From contig CAWGTV010000008.1 of the NCBI GenBank assembly GCA_963825615.1, positions 434,001-498,000 of the forward strand: DNA of 64,000 nt. Reading direction: 5' to 3'. Below the pieces are notes generated by a model that was not told the origin of the DNA, did not search any database, and saw nothing but the letters and a program-made list of their open reading frames with translations. Made by a program: the position numbers and the translations under genes. The first letter of the stretch is position 1; every line of letters starts with the position of its first letter. This document shows, one piece after another, positions 25,827 through 34,654 of this stretch. The stretch is from JAHEDT01 sp963825615. Lineage in GTDB: Bacteria; Desulfobacterota; Desulfuromonadia; Desulfuromonadales; BM103.

Positions 25827-27707
25827 CCGTGCCCTCCCCCGTTAACCAGTTTGAGCAGGAACCAGCCGAGCAACACCAGGAACCCCCAGGCAAAGGCCGA
25901 CAGGTACGAGGTCAGGCGACCGGTGGTCAGCAGCACCAGCAGGTTTGACCAACTGGTGGCGAGCCGCCCAAGACCATTGATGGTGCCATCGAACAGTGTG
26001 CGGTCGCATCCGGTTGAACAGAAGCGCGCCATGGCCGCAAACGGCCGCACGAAGAGACAATCCACCAGGGCATCCGCCCGCCACCCGCTCAACAGGAAAC
26101 GGCTGACGGCGTTGTCCAACGGCGGTCGATAGCTGCGGTAACGCCAATGAGCGGCAAACCAGCCGCCGCCGGCGAGGGCTGCGGCCAGGCCGACCAGCAT
26201 CCATTCCACCTCGTGACTGGCGTCTACCTCGCGCCCGGCCAGGGTGCCGTACCAGTGGTGCAGGGCTTCTCCGCCACCGACGAAGGCCGGAAGGTTGAGC
26301 AGGCCGCCGGCCAGGCCGAGCAGGGCCAGGGGCCAGAGCGGCCAGCGCATCAGCAACGGGATGGCATGGGGATGTCCTGTGCCGCGGTATTCCCCGGCAA
26401 AGACCAGGTAGACCAGCCGGAAGGTGTAGAATGCCGTCAGCAGGGCCGTCACCACGCCGATCAGCCAGAACACCCGGTAGACCGGATCGGGATGAGAGAA
26501 GAGCGCCAGCAGGATGCCGTCCTTGGAGAAGAAGCCGCCGGTCAGGGGGAGTCCGGCCAGGCAGACGGCTCCCGGCCAGAAAGACCCAGAAGAGCTCGGG
26601 CGGACCGCGCCGGGCCAGGCCGCCCATCTTGAAAATGTCGTTCTCGTCGTCGGCCAGGTGGATGACGCAGCCGGCGGCCATGAAGAGCACCGCCTTGAAG
26701 AACGCGTGGGTCAGCAGGTGGAACATGGCCCCGGCCACCGTGCCGGCACCGACCGCCATGAACATGTAGCCGACCTGGCTCATGGTCGAATAGGCCAGCA
26801 CGCGCTTGATCTCGCGCTGGGCCATGGCACAGGTGGCGGCATAGATGGCGGTCAGCGCGCCGATGGCGGTAATGGCGGTCATGGCAACGGCCGAGAGGGA
26901 CACCAGCGGGAAAAAGCGGCAGAGCAGGTAGACGCCGGCGGTCACCATGGTCGCGGCATGAATCAGCGCCGAGACCGGGGTCGGGCCGGCCATGGCGTCG
27001 GCCAGCCAGGTCATCAGCGGCAGCTGGGCCGACTTGCCGCAGGCGCCGAGTAGCAGCAGCAGACTCAAGGCGATGACCACCCCGGGTGAGATCGTGGCGG
27101 CCTGAGCGTTGATCGCGCTGATCGACAGGGTGCCGGTCAGGGTAAACAGCCAGAGCAGGGCGATGCCAAGAAACACGTCGCCGACCCGGGTGACCAGAAA
27201 CGCCTTGGTGCCGGCTTTGGCGTTCTCCAGCTTGCGGTACCAGAAGCCGATCAGGCCGTAGGAACAGAGGCCTACGCCCTCCCAGCCAAGGAACAGTACC
27301 AGCAGGTTGTCGGCAAGCACGATCATCAGCATGGCGAAGACGAATAGATTGAGCAGGCTGTAGAACCTGGCGTAATCGTCCTCACCGTGCATGTAACCGA
27401 CGGCGTACAGATGAATCAGCGTCGCGACCCCGGTCACCATCAGCGTCATCGGCGCCGCTAGGCGGTCGAAGTTGAGTGCGAAGGAGACCTCCAGCGAACC
27501 GCTGCTCAGCCAGGAGAAAAGCACGGCACGGGTTCCCTCGCCGCCCCCCTGCCCCCAGAAGAGCAGGGTCAGGACAAAGGCGCCGGCTACGCCGGTCACG
27601 GCCATGGTCTCGGCGAACAGGCGCGGCAGGCGCATGCCGAAGAACATGTTGAGTACCGCGCACAACAGCGGCAGCAGGGGTATGAGGAACAACAGGCTCT
27701 CGTTCAT
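25823..27707 (-). CDS. nuoL: NADH-quinone oxidoreductase subunit L, frameshifted
   Basis: The largest proton-pumping subunit. The first frame (from 27707) shows HLYAVGYMHGEDDYARFYSL, LGWEGVGLCSYGLIGFWY, TWLADAMAGPTPVSALIHAA and FKMGGLARRGPPELFWVFLAG. The conserved continuation AVCLAGLPLTGGFFSKDGIL and the C-terminal lateral-helix region (from RVFWLIGVVTALLTAFYTF) lie in the next frame. One extra base at about 26570 explains this; repaired, the protein has 627 residues, normal for NuoL. The nuoK stop overlaps its start and its stop overlaps nuoM. If the frameshift is real, complex I from this operon would lack the distal pump module. Confidence 0.92.
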
Positions 27708-28009
27708 CCGTGCATCCCGTTGAATTCATCGGCAACCAGCGTACGCTTGCGTCGCCACAGGTAAACCACCATGGCCAGGGCCACGGCAACCTCGGCCGCG
27801 GTGATCGCCATAAGCAGAAGGACGAACACCTGGCCATCCGGCTGGCGCCAATAGGCCGAGGCGGCCACAAAAGCCAGCGAGGCGGCATTGAGCATGATCT
27901 CGACACCGATCAGGATCATCATGATCTGGCGCCGGATCAGGACACAGCTCAAACCCAGCACGAAGAGCGCGCCGGCAAAGGCCAGGGCATGTCCGAAGGG
28001 AATCGTCAT
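27704..28009 (-). CDS. nuoK: NADH-quinone oxidoreductase subunit K
   Basis: A 101-residue subunit with three membrane helices. VLIRRQIMMILIGVEIMLNA holds the conserved Glu in helix 2, and ITAAEVAVALAMVVYLW the second Glu in helix 3; both are needed for proton transfer in studied enzymes. It overlaps nuoJ and nuoL by four bases on each side. Confidence 0.96.
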   Translation of the reverse strand: MTIPFGHALAFAGALFVLGLSCVLIRRQIMMILIGVEIMLNAASLAFVAASAYWRQPDGQVFVLLLMAITAAEVAVALAMVVYLWRRKRTLVADEFNGMHG

Positions 28010-28513
28010 GGTCCCTCCCCCTTCGGCAAAGGCCGGCCGAGCAGGAAGGCGCCGATCGTCGCAAACAGCAGCTGGAAGGAGACGATCTCCACCGCCAGGG
28101 CATAGCGGCCAAAGAGGGCTTCTCCGAGCGCCTGTGGCGCCAGGTAGAAGTCACCGATCTCCTGGCCGGCCGCCGGGTCCTGCAAAACCAGCAGCAGGGT
28201 ACAAATCATCAGGCTGGCCGACAATAGGGCCAGTGGCAGCCAACGCTGCCAGCCCGGACCAGGTCGGGACCTCCTGCGGCGCCAAACCGAGCATCATGAT
28301 GATGAAGAGGAAGAGCACCATGATCGCCCCGGCATAGACGATCACCTCCCAGGCCGCTACCAGCGGTGCACCGAGCAGGTAGAACATCAGCGCCAGAGCA
28401 AAGAAGCCCGCCACCAGGTAGACCACCGCATGTACCGGGTTGCGTCGCGTGATGCACATCAGCGTCGCCGCCAGCAGGATGAAGCCAAGGATGTAGAAAA
28501 TCATGGTCGCCAT
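28006..28513 (-). CDS. nuoJ: NADH-quinone oxidoreductase subunit J, frameshifted
   Basis: A membrane subunit of about 168 residues when repaired, with five helices. The first frame holds NPVHAVVYLVAGFFALALMF and WEVIVYAGAIMVLFLFIIMM, the NuoJ signature, up to APQEVP. The next frame continues PGPGWQRWLPLALLSASLMI through a last helix to GRPLPKGEGP and overlaps nuoK (ATGA). A single extra base near 28264 accounts for the break. The exact position is less certain than for nuoL because NuoJ is poorly conserved here. The ATG at 28513 has no strong ribosome binding site; one three codons later is an alternative. Confidence 0.85.
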
Positions 28514-28518
28514 GGGCT

Positions 28519-28583
28519 AATTCTTAATTTTGAATTACGAATTTTGAATTCCGTTGAAAATTAAGAATTCAAAATTCAAAATT
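28519..28583. repeat. AT-rich inverted repeat between nuoJ and nuoI
   Basis: The spacer is almost pure A/T in a GC-rich operon. AATTCTTAATTTT (28519-28531) and AAAATTAAGAATT (28557-28569) are perfect 13-base inverted copies, and the unit AATTTTGAATT or its complement recurs several times. A related element sits on the other side of nuoI. Confidence 0.75.
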
Positions 28584-28590
28584 GCCTTCT

Positions 28591-29121
28591 TTAAGGCAGC
28601 AATGACTTCGGGTCTACCGGCCCGTATTCATCCTCGTTGCCGCCGCGCTCGTTGACCACGCCGATCCCCGCGTGCTGGTAAAAGTTGTAGTCCGGGTCCT
28701 TGCCGCAGCCGTCCACCAGCAGGTCTTCCTTCTCATGAACCAGCTTGAGGATATCGCGGTTGCAGATTTCGTAATCCGGGGTGGTCTGGATCGCCATGGT
28801 CGGGCAGGCCTCGGTGCACAGCCCACAGAAGATGCAGCGTGAGAAATTCAGACGGAACCAGGCGGCATAGCGCCGGCCGTCGGCATCCTCGGCCGCCTGC
28901 ATCGAGATACAGTCCACCGGACAGGCGGCGCTGCACAGCTGGCAGGCGACGCAGCGCTCTCCGCCATCCGGATCGCGGGTGAGTACGATGCGCGCCCGGT
29001 AGCGAGGCGGCGGCGTCCGCTTCTCCTCCGGGTACTGGATCGTCACCGGCTTTTTGAAAAGATAGCCGAGGGTGACCCAGAAGGGCTGCAAGGTGCCTTT
29101 TATGTCGCGCCAGAGGCCCAT
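28591..29121 (-). CDS. nuoI: NADH-quinone oxidoreductase subunit I
   Basis: A 176-residue ferredoxin-like subunit carrying two [4Fe-4S] clusters (N6a and N6b) that pass electrons towards NuoB. The motifs are CVACQLCSAACPVDC and CIFCGLCTEACPTMA, with the family segment PPRYRARIVLTRDPDGGERC before the first. The ATG at 29121 (MGLWRDIKG) is chosen over a TTG eleven codons upstream. Unlike most of the operon, it does not overlap its neighbours: both flanking spacers are AT-rich repeats. Confidence 0.95.
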   Translation of the reverse strand: MGLWRDIKGTLQPFWVTLGYLFKKPVTIQYPEEKRTPPPRYRARIVLTRDPDGGERCVACQLCSAACPVDCISMQAAEDADGRRYAAWFRLNFSRCIFCGLCTEACPTMAIQTTPDYEICNRDILKLVHEKEDLLVDGCGKDPDYNFYQHAGIGVVNERGGNEDEYGPVDPKSLLP

Positions 29122-29166
29122 TTCAGCAAACACCCCGCTTGGCCAGAGCCACAAACATGAAACGGG

Positions 29167-29234
29167 AATTTTTAATTTTTAATTTTGAATTATGAATTAA
29201 ATTCAAAATTGAGAATTGAAAATTCATAATTTTC
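29167..29234. repeat. AT-rich inverted repeat between nuoI and nuoH
   Basis: AATTTTGAATT (29181-29191) and AATTCAAAATT (29200-29210) are perfect inverted copies in a 68-bp A/T-only-like stretch. The same 11-mers appear in the nuoJ-nuoI spacer. Confidence 0.75.
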
Positions 29235-29239
29235 TCCAT

Positions 29240-30235
29240 TCATCCATTCATCGCCAACGCTATCGCTCCCGACACCACCACATTCAACAGCGCCAGAGGG
29301 ATCAAAACCTTCCAGCCGAAATGCATCAGCTGGTCGTAACGCGGCCGCGGCATGCTGCCGCGCGCCCAGATAAAGAGAAACGCCACAAAGAGCACCTTGA
29401 TAATGAACCAGGCCACCGGCGGCAGGAAGGGCCCGTGCCAGCCACCGAGGAAAAAGACGGTGGTCATCGCCCCGATGACGATCAGGTTGATATATTCGCC
29501 GACGAAAAACAGGCCGAAGCGCATCCCGGAATACTCGGTGTGATAACCGGCGACGATCTCGTTCTCCGCCTCCGGCATGTCGAAGGGGGTGCGTTTCGAT
29601 TCGGCGGTGATGCTGATCATGAAGATGATAAACGCCAGCGGATGCCGCAGCAGGTTCGGCCAGTCGGCCTGGGCCATGACAATCGCGTTGAGCGAGAAGG
29701 ATTTGGCGCTCATCACCACCGGCACCAGCGCCAGGCCGAGTGCCAGTTCGTAGGAGAGCAGCTGCGCCAGACCGCGCATCGCGCCGAGCAGCGAGTATTT
29801 CGAGTTGGACGCCCAGCCGCCGAGCACCACCCCGTAAACGGCCAGGGAGGAAAGCCCGAAAATGTAGAGCAGGCCGATATTCAGGTCGCAGACCACCATC
29901 GGCACTTCGCGGCCGAACAGCGTCAGCGGCGGTGCGAAGGGCACCACGGCAAAGCTGAGCAGCGCAGTCAGCGCGGTCAAGCCGGGAGCGAACAGGAACA
30001 CCCATTTGTCGGCCCTGGCCGGGACAAAATCTTCCTTGGTGATCAACTTGATCACGTCGCAGAGAGGCTGCAGCATACCGCCGGGACCGATCCGGTTCGG
30101 TCCGTAGCGCATCTGCATGCGGCCGAGAATCTTGCGCTCGGCGAGCACCAGGTAGGCCGCCATGGTCAGTACCACGCCGAAGATCAGACCGATCTTGACC
30201 AGGATCAGGAGCAGGCTGATGAGCAGATCGTTCAT
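29240..30235 (-). CDS. nuoH: NADH-quinone oxidoreductase subunit H
   Basis: A 331-residue membrane subunit with eight helices that forms part of the quinone chamber. Conserved parts are AERKILGRMQMRYGPNRIGP near residue 30, ITAESKRTPFDMPEAENEIV near 210 and GYHTEYSGMRFGLFFVGEY after it. The acidic residues of this last stretch face the quinone channel in known structures. Its start overlaps the nuoG stop by four bases. Intact. Confidence 0.96.
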   Translation of the reverse strand: MNDLLISLLLILVKIGLIFGVVLTMAAYLVLAERKILGRMQMRYGPNRIGPGGMLQPLCDVIKLITKEDFVPARADKWVFLFAPGLTALTALLSFAVVPFAPPLTLFGREVPMVVCDLNIGLLYIFGLSSLAVYGVVLGGWASNSKYSLLGAMRGLAQLLSYELALGLALVPVVMSAKSFSLNAIVMAQADWPNLLRHPLAFIIFMISITAESKRTPFDMPEAENEIVAGYHTEYSGMRFGLFFVGEYINLIVIGAMTTVFFLGGWHGPFLPPVAWFIIKVLFVAFLFIWARGSMPRPRYDQLMHFGWKVLIPLALLNVVVSGAIALAMNG

Positions 30236-32634
30236 GCCTGGACCTCCTTGTCCAACCGGCAGTCAAGGATGCTGCCCGGCACCATCCCTTCGAGAGCGGT
30301 GTCCCAGAGCTGCGGGACCAGGATCAGCCCCTTCACCATCCGCGCATCGACGCGCACCACCACGTGACAATGACCAAGCCGAGTGGTCAGGCGCGCCAGC
30401 TTGCCGGCCTCCAGACCGAGCATGGCCGCCTGCTCCGGGTGCAGGCAGACCGAAGGCTGTGGCTCGGTGGCCGCCAGCGGCGACGACAGGTGCGCCAGCC
30501 AGTGTGAACCAACCGGACCGGCAATCGCCAGGAGCGGCAGGGTCTCGGCAGTGGCGGCAAGGGGCATCTCCCGGTCGCTTGCCGGCGGCAAGACGCCCTT
30601 GGCGGCGAGACGCAGCCCTGATGACTCGGCAGCAAGTCCCGCCAGACCGACAAAGCGCTGATCGTTCTGTTCGATCGCCTTGCGCACCTCGACCAGGGTC
30701 GAATTGCGTTCAAGCAGTTGTGCCAGCAGCCACCAGTCTGCAGCCGGCTCAGAGCCAGGCGTCACCGTGAAGAACTCCCGCGGCGGGTGATTGCCGGCCC
30801 CGGTCTCCCGAATCGGCAGCCCCGGATCGATCACCGGCAGGAAGAGCTGCAGCCGCCCTTCGTTGTTGATATAGCTGCCGGCCATCTCGGCATTGGCACG
30901 GGCCGGCAGGAAAATGTCGGCACGCTGGGCCGCAAGGCTCGGTGTGGCATCGATGCTCACCAGTAATTCCAGGTGACCGAGGGCAGCCTGGGCGCGGGCT
31001 GGATCCATCGCTTCCCGGAATGGATCGCTCTCGAGACAGACCAGCGCGCGCATCGTGCCGTCCTGAATCGCATCGAGGATTGCATCGAAGCCGGGACCGT
31101 CCCCCGCCAGCAGGGCACCGCCATAACTGTTCGGCCCGGCCAGCAGCAGCATCACGCCGACAGCGCGTTGGGCCGTTGCCAGGGCCTCGGCGGTTGCACA
31201 AAGAGCAGCGACACCCGGGCCACCGAGCAGGTCGGCACCGCCAACCAGAATCGGCCGCTGCGCGGCGTTGATCTGTTCAAGCAGCCCGGCAAACTGTTCG
31301 CGTTCGCTCTGCGGTAGAGAGGCCAGGTCGTCCTGGCCGAGTGCCGCCAGGATCCCGGGGAGCTGGGCCGGGGGCACAGACAGATGGCGCGCTGTACAGG
31401 GCAGCTGCACCGGTCGGGGATCAATGACCACCACCTGGCCGCCTTTGCGCACGGCCTGGCGCAGGGCAACAGCAAGCATCGGCCCCTCCGCAAGCGGATC
31501 CGCGCCGACCAGGATGACCAGGTCGCTCTGCCGGATATCCTCGAGACTACGCGCGTGCGCGCCAAGCGTGGCGGTAAGGGTGCGGGCCGCGAAATCACGC
31601 GCCTGGTGAGCCTCATAGACCAGCAGCGACGAACCGGTCGACGCAGCCCATTCGCTCAACAGGACGTTGGCTTCCAGGCTGGCCCGTGCCGAGCCAAGAA
31701 AAGCGACGCTCTGCGGACCGTGCGCCTGCACCGTAGCGACGATCCGTTGCCGGGCCGCGGCCAGAGCATCAGCGATTGCCACCGTCTGGCCGTCGACGCG
31801 CGGCTGGCGGGGACGTTCGGGGTGATTGACATGATCGTAGCCGAACCGGCCGCGGTCGCAGATGAAGAACCCGTTGGTCTCGCGATTGATGCCGGACCTG
31901 ACCCGCTGCACTTCCCGGTAGCGTCCGCCGGGGACTGTCGCGCAGCCAAGGCTGCAGTGCGGGCAGATCGACGGCGCTTCCTGCAGGTCCCAGAGCCGGG
32001 TCTTGAAACGAAACGGCTTACTGGTGAGCACCCCGGTCGGACAGACGTCGATGATGTTGCCGGAGAAGGGGCTCTGCAGGGTGCCGTTCTCGAAGCGGCC
32101 GAAAAAAACGCGGTTGCGGGAGCCGAACACACCGTAGTCGGTGCCGCCGCAATAGTCGCGGTAGGTGCGCACGCAACGGTAACAGGTGATGCAGCGGTTC
32201 ATTTCCTGCTGAACGAAGGGGCCGAGGTCCTGGTTGGTATAAGTGGCCTTCTTCCCCCGGTAGCGGCGGTTGCCGTGACCGCCGGCCACGGTCATCTCCT
32301 GCAGCTGGCATTCGCCGCCCTCGTCGCAGACCGGGCAGTCGTGCGGGTGGTTGATCATCGTCCACTCGATGACGTGTGCGCGCAGCTCCGTCGCCTCCGG
32401 GGCCGTCGACGAGACGACCATGCCGTCCTGCGCCTTGATCATGCAGGCCATCTGCAGCCCTTTGACCGGACCATCGACGAACATCATGGCGCACAGGCGA
32501 CAGGAACCGACCGCTCCGAGCGCTTCGTGATAGCAGAAGTGCGGGATGACGATATCGAGAGCGCGCGCCGCCTCGAGGACGTTGGTCCCCTCGGGCACGC
32601 TCACTTCAAGATTGTCGATGGTCAGCTTCGGCAT
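30232..32634 (-). CDS. nuoG: NADH-quinone oxidoreductase subunit G
   Basis: An 800-residue peripheral-arm subunit. The N-terminal part has the [2Fe-2S] ligands in PHFCYHEALGAVGSCRLC, the HxxxC type [4Fe-4S] site in HPHDCPVCDEGGECQLQ and a further cluster in CITCYRCVRTYRDYC. CPHCSLGC at about 225 corresponds to the extra cluster seen in some bacterial NuoG. The rest (about 230-800) is a molybdopterin-oxidoreductase-like domain, non-catalytic in complex I. It passes electrons from NuoF/NuoE to NuoI. The reading frame is intact despite heavy GC bias. Confidence 0.95.
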   Translation of the reverse strand: MPKLTIDNLEVSVPEGTNVLEAARALDIVIPHFCYHEALGAVGSCRLCAMMFVDGPVKGLQMACMIKAQDGMVVSSTAPEATELRAHVIEWTMINHPHDCPVCDEGGECQLQEMTVAGGHGNRRYRGKKATYTNQDLGPFVQQEMNRCITCYRCVRTYRDYCGGTDYGVFGSRNRVFFGRFENGTLQSPFSGNIIDVCPTGVLTSKPFRFKTRLWDLQEAPSICPHCSLGCATVPGGRYREVQRVRSGINRETNGFFICDRGRFGYDHVNHPERPRQPRVDGQTVAIADALAAARQRIVATVQAHGPQSVAFLGSARASLEANVLLSEWAASTGSSLLVYEAHQARDFAARTLTATLGAHARSLEDIRQSDLVILVGADPLAEGPMLAVALRQAVRKGGQVVVIDPRPVQLPCTARHLSVPPAQLPGILAALGQDDLASLPQSEREQFAGLLEQINAAQRPILVGGADLLGGPGVAALCATAEALATAQRAVGVMLLLAGPNSYGGALLAGDGPGFDAILDAIQDGTMRALVCLESDPFREAMDPARAQAALGHLELLVSIDATPSLAAQRADIFLPARANAEMAGSYINNEGRLQLFLPVIDPGLPIRETGAGNHPPREFFTVTPGSEPAADWWLLAQLLERNSTLVEVRKAIEQNDQRFVGLAGLAAESSGLRLAAKGVLPPASDREMPLAATAETLPLLAIAGPVGSHWLAHLSSPLAATEPQPSVCLHPEQAAMLGLEAGKLARLTTRLGHCHVVVRVDARMVKGLILVPQLWDTALEGMVPGSILDCRLDKEVQA

Positions 32635-32725
32635 TGTTACTCTTTTAGTAAAAACTCAGCCAGAATCTTTCTGGCCAGAAATCAATTCGGATCAATTCCG
32701 ATTTTTAAACAAAACCTAAAAAGCA

Positions 32726-32817
32726 TTTAACGCTGAACCGCTAAGGCGCAAAGTTGAACAAACCTCTTTATGCCGACGAGGCTTAACCCTGAGCTTTCTT
32801 TGCATCTTTGCGTTAAA
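32726..32817. repeat. Imperfect inverted repeat in the nuoG-nuoF spacer
   Basis: The 198-bp spacer between nuoF and nuoG is unusually long for this operon. TTTAACGC (32726-32733) and AAGGCGCAAAG (32743-32753) on the left mirror CTTTGCATCTTTGCGTTAAA (32798-32817) on the right, with internal deletions. A perfect palindrome TTTCTGGCCAGAAA lies nearby at 32668-32681. It resembles dispersed intergenic palindromes of related genomes. Confidence 0.55.
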
Positions 32818-32832
32818 AAATCAATCTTCACA

Positions 32833-34104
32833 TCAGGCAAAAGGACAGCCCCTCCGCTTGATATGCGCCTTGATCTCGTCTTCGAAGAGGCGCAGCAGCG
32901 CCTCGACCGGGCCCATGGCCCCTTCCGCCAGGGCGCAGAAGGAGCGGCCCCTGATGTTGCGCACCTGGTCGTGCAGCATGGCCAGGTCGTCTGCCGTCCC
33001 CTGGCCGAGCTCGATGCGGTCGAGCAGCCAGGAGATCATCGCCAGGCCGTCGCGGCACGGCGTGCACCAGCCACAGCTCTCACGGGCGAAAAACTGGTTG
33101 AGATTGCGCGTCACCGCCACCATGCAGGTGTCTTCATCGAAGACTGTCACGCCCGCGGTGCCGAGGCGACTCTTGACCTCTTCGAGGGGGTTGAAATCCA
33201 TCATCAGGTCGAGATGCTCGGCTGTCAGGTAGGGCGTCGACGCCCCGCCAGGCAGGCAGGCCTTGAATTTCTTGCCGCCGCGCACGCCACCACCGAAATC
33301 GTCCACCACCTCCCGCAGGGTGATGCCGAGCGGCAGCTCGAAGCACTCGGTGCGGTTGAGATGCCCGGACAGGCCGAACAGCTTGGTCCCGGCGCTCAAG
33401 GGGTTCAGGGCCAGCTCGTGGAACCACACCCTGCCGTGGGTCATGATATGCGGCACGTTGGCCAGCGTTTCCACGTTGTTGACGTTGGTCGGCCGGCCGA
33501 ACAGGCCGCGCTGGGCCGGGAAGGGCGGCTTGGAGCGCGGGTTGGGCCGGCGCCCCTCGAGACCGTTGAGCAGGGCGGTCTCCTCGCCGAGGATGTAGCG
33601 CCCTGCACTGCGATGCACATGCAGTTCGGCATCGAAACCGGAGCCGAGGATGTTCTTGCCCAGATAGCCGGCGGCGAGGGCCTCCTCGATGGCCCGCTCG
33701 ACCCGTTGCGAACAGTCTTCGTAGGCATAACGCAGGAAGATGTAGCCGACCGGAGTCTGCAGGGCATAGGCGGCGATCACCATCCCCTCCACCAGCTGGT
33801 GGGGATCGGCCAGCAGCAGCTGGCGGTCCTTGTAGGTGCCCGGCTCCATCTCGTCGCCGTTGCAGACCAGGTACTTGTCCCCCGGGGCATCCGCCGGGAA
33901 GAACGACCACTTGATGCCGGTCGGGAAACCGGCCCCGCCGCGCCCACGCAAACCGGAGTCCTTGACCTGTGCGCAAACTTCCGCAGGGGTCAGCTTGAGG
34001 GCGGCGCGCAGTCCCTGGTAGCCGCCGCTCTTTTCGTACTCAGGGAGCAGGACCGTCTCACCTGGCCGGCGATTTTTGAAGAGCACCTGTGGATAAGCGT
34101 TCAT
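32833..34104 (-). CDS. nuoF: NADH-quinone oxidoreductase subunit F
   Basis: The NADH-binding subunit of 423 residues. GLRGRGGAGFPTGIKW near residue 50 is the NADH/FMN site, followed by CNGDEMEPGTYKDR. The [4Fe-4S] N3 ligands are in ESCGWCTPCRDG near 345 plus a later Cys in RSFCALAEG. It oxidises NADH and passes electrons to NuoE and NuoG. It starts three bases after the nuoE stop. Intact. Confidence 0.96.
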   Translation of the reverse strand: MNAYPQVLFKNRRPGETVLLPEYEKSGGYQGLRAALKLTPAEVCAQVKDSGLRGRGGAGFPTGIKWSFFPADAPGDKYLVCNGDEMEPGTYKDRQLLLADPHQLVEGMVIAAYALQTPVGYIFLRYAYEDCSQRVERAIEEALAAGYLGKNILGSGFDAELHVHRSAGRYILGEETALLNGLEGRRPNPRSKPPFPAQRGLFGRPTNVNNVETLANVPHIMTHGRVWFHELALNPLSAGTKLFGLSGHLNRTECFELPLGITLREVVDDFGGGVRGGKKFKACLPGGASTPYLTAEHLDLMMDFNPLEEVKSRLGTAGVTVFDEDTCMVAVTRNLNQFFARESCGWCTPCRDGLAMISWLLDRIELGQGTADDLAMLHDQVRNIRGRSFCALAEGAMGPVEALLRLFEDEIKAHIKRRGCPFA

Positions 34105-34107
34105 TCG

Positions 34108-34605
34108 TCAATCATCGGCCGCCAGCGCGGCACGCTCCTTGTGCAGAATTTCGTCGATTTCCGCCGGAGTCAGGCGGCCGTGGGTGGTCAGGCCGATCAT
34201 CATCGCCGGGGCGTCACCGCAGGCGCCGAGGCAGCAGGTCGGCAACAGGGTGAAGACGCCATCGACCGTGGTCTCCCCCAGACCGATGCCGAGGCTCTGT
34301 TGCAGATGGGTGATGATCATCTCCGCCCCGGTCGACCAGCAGCAGATCGAATCGCAGACGTGGATCACCCGTCGCCCCACCGCGCGCCGGAAAATCTTGT
34401 CATAGAAGGTGGCCACCTCTTCCACCTCGATCGGCAGCACCCCGAGTGTTTCGGCCGTCAAGAGCACACCGGCGTCGGGGACCCAGCCGTGGTGCGCCTG
34501 GATTGCCCGCAGCAGGTCGATGATCAGCTCATGGGGATGTGCGATCGCCGCCGCACGGGCCTTGAAGCTGTCGAGCTGGTCCTTTGGAAGAAGTTCTTTC
34601 ATCAT
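34108..34605 (-). CDS. nuoE: NADH-quinone oxidoreductase subunit E
   Basis: A 165-residue thioredoxin-fold subunit with one [2Fe-2S] cluster (N1a). The ligands lie in HVCDSICCWSTG and PTCCLGACGDAPAM. RAIQAHHGWVPDAGV near residue 50 and VATFYDKIFRRAVG near 85 are typical. It lies between the NuoBCD fusion (49-bp spacer with low-complexity GC repeats) and nuoF. Intact. Confidence 0.95.
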   Translation of the reverse strand: MMKELLPKDQLDSFKARAAAIAHPHELIIDLLRAIQAHHGWVPDAGVLLTAETLGVLPIEVEEVATFYDKIFRRAVGRRVIHVCDSICCWSTGAEMIITHLQQSLGIGLGETTVDGVFTLLPTCCLGACGDAPAMMIGLTTHGRLTPAEIDEILHKERAALAADD

Positions 34606-34654
34606 GCCTTACGTCTTTTCGCGCCACACGCCACATGCCGCGCGCCTTGCGGGT

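Noticed and set aside
31384..32730. Long open frame on the plus strand across nuoG
   Set aside because: It is antisense to the well-conserved nuoG and its translation has no family-like segments; long antisense frames are expected at this GC content.
34088..34096. Perfect DnaA box (TGTGGATAA) at the start of nuoF
   Set aside because: Single copy within coding sequence, with no second box at a fixed spacing.
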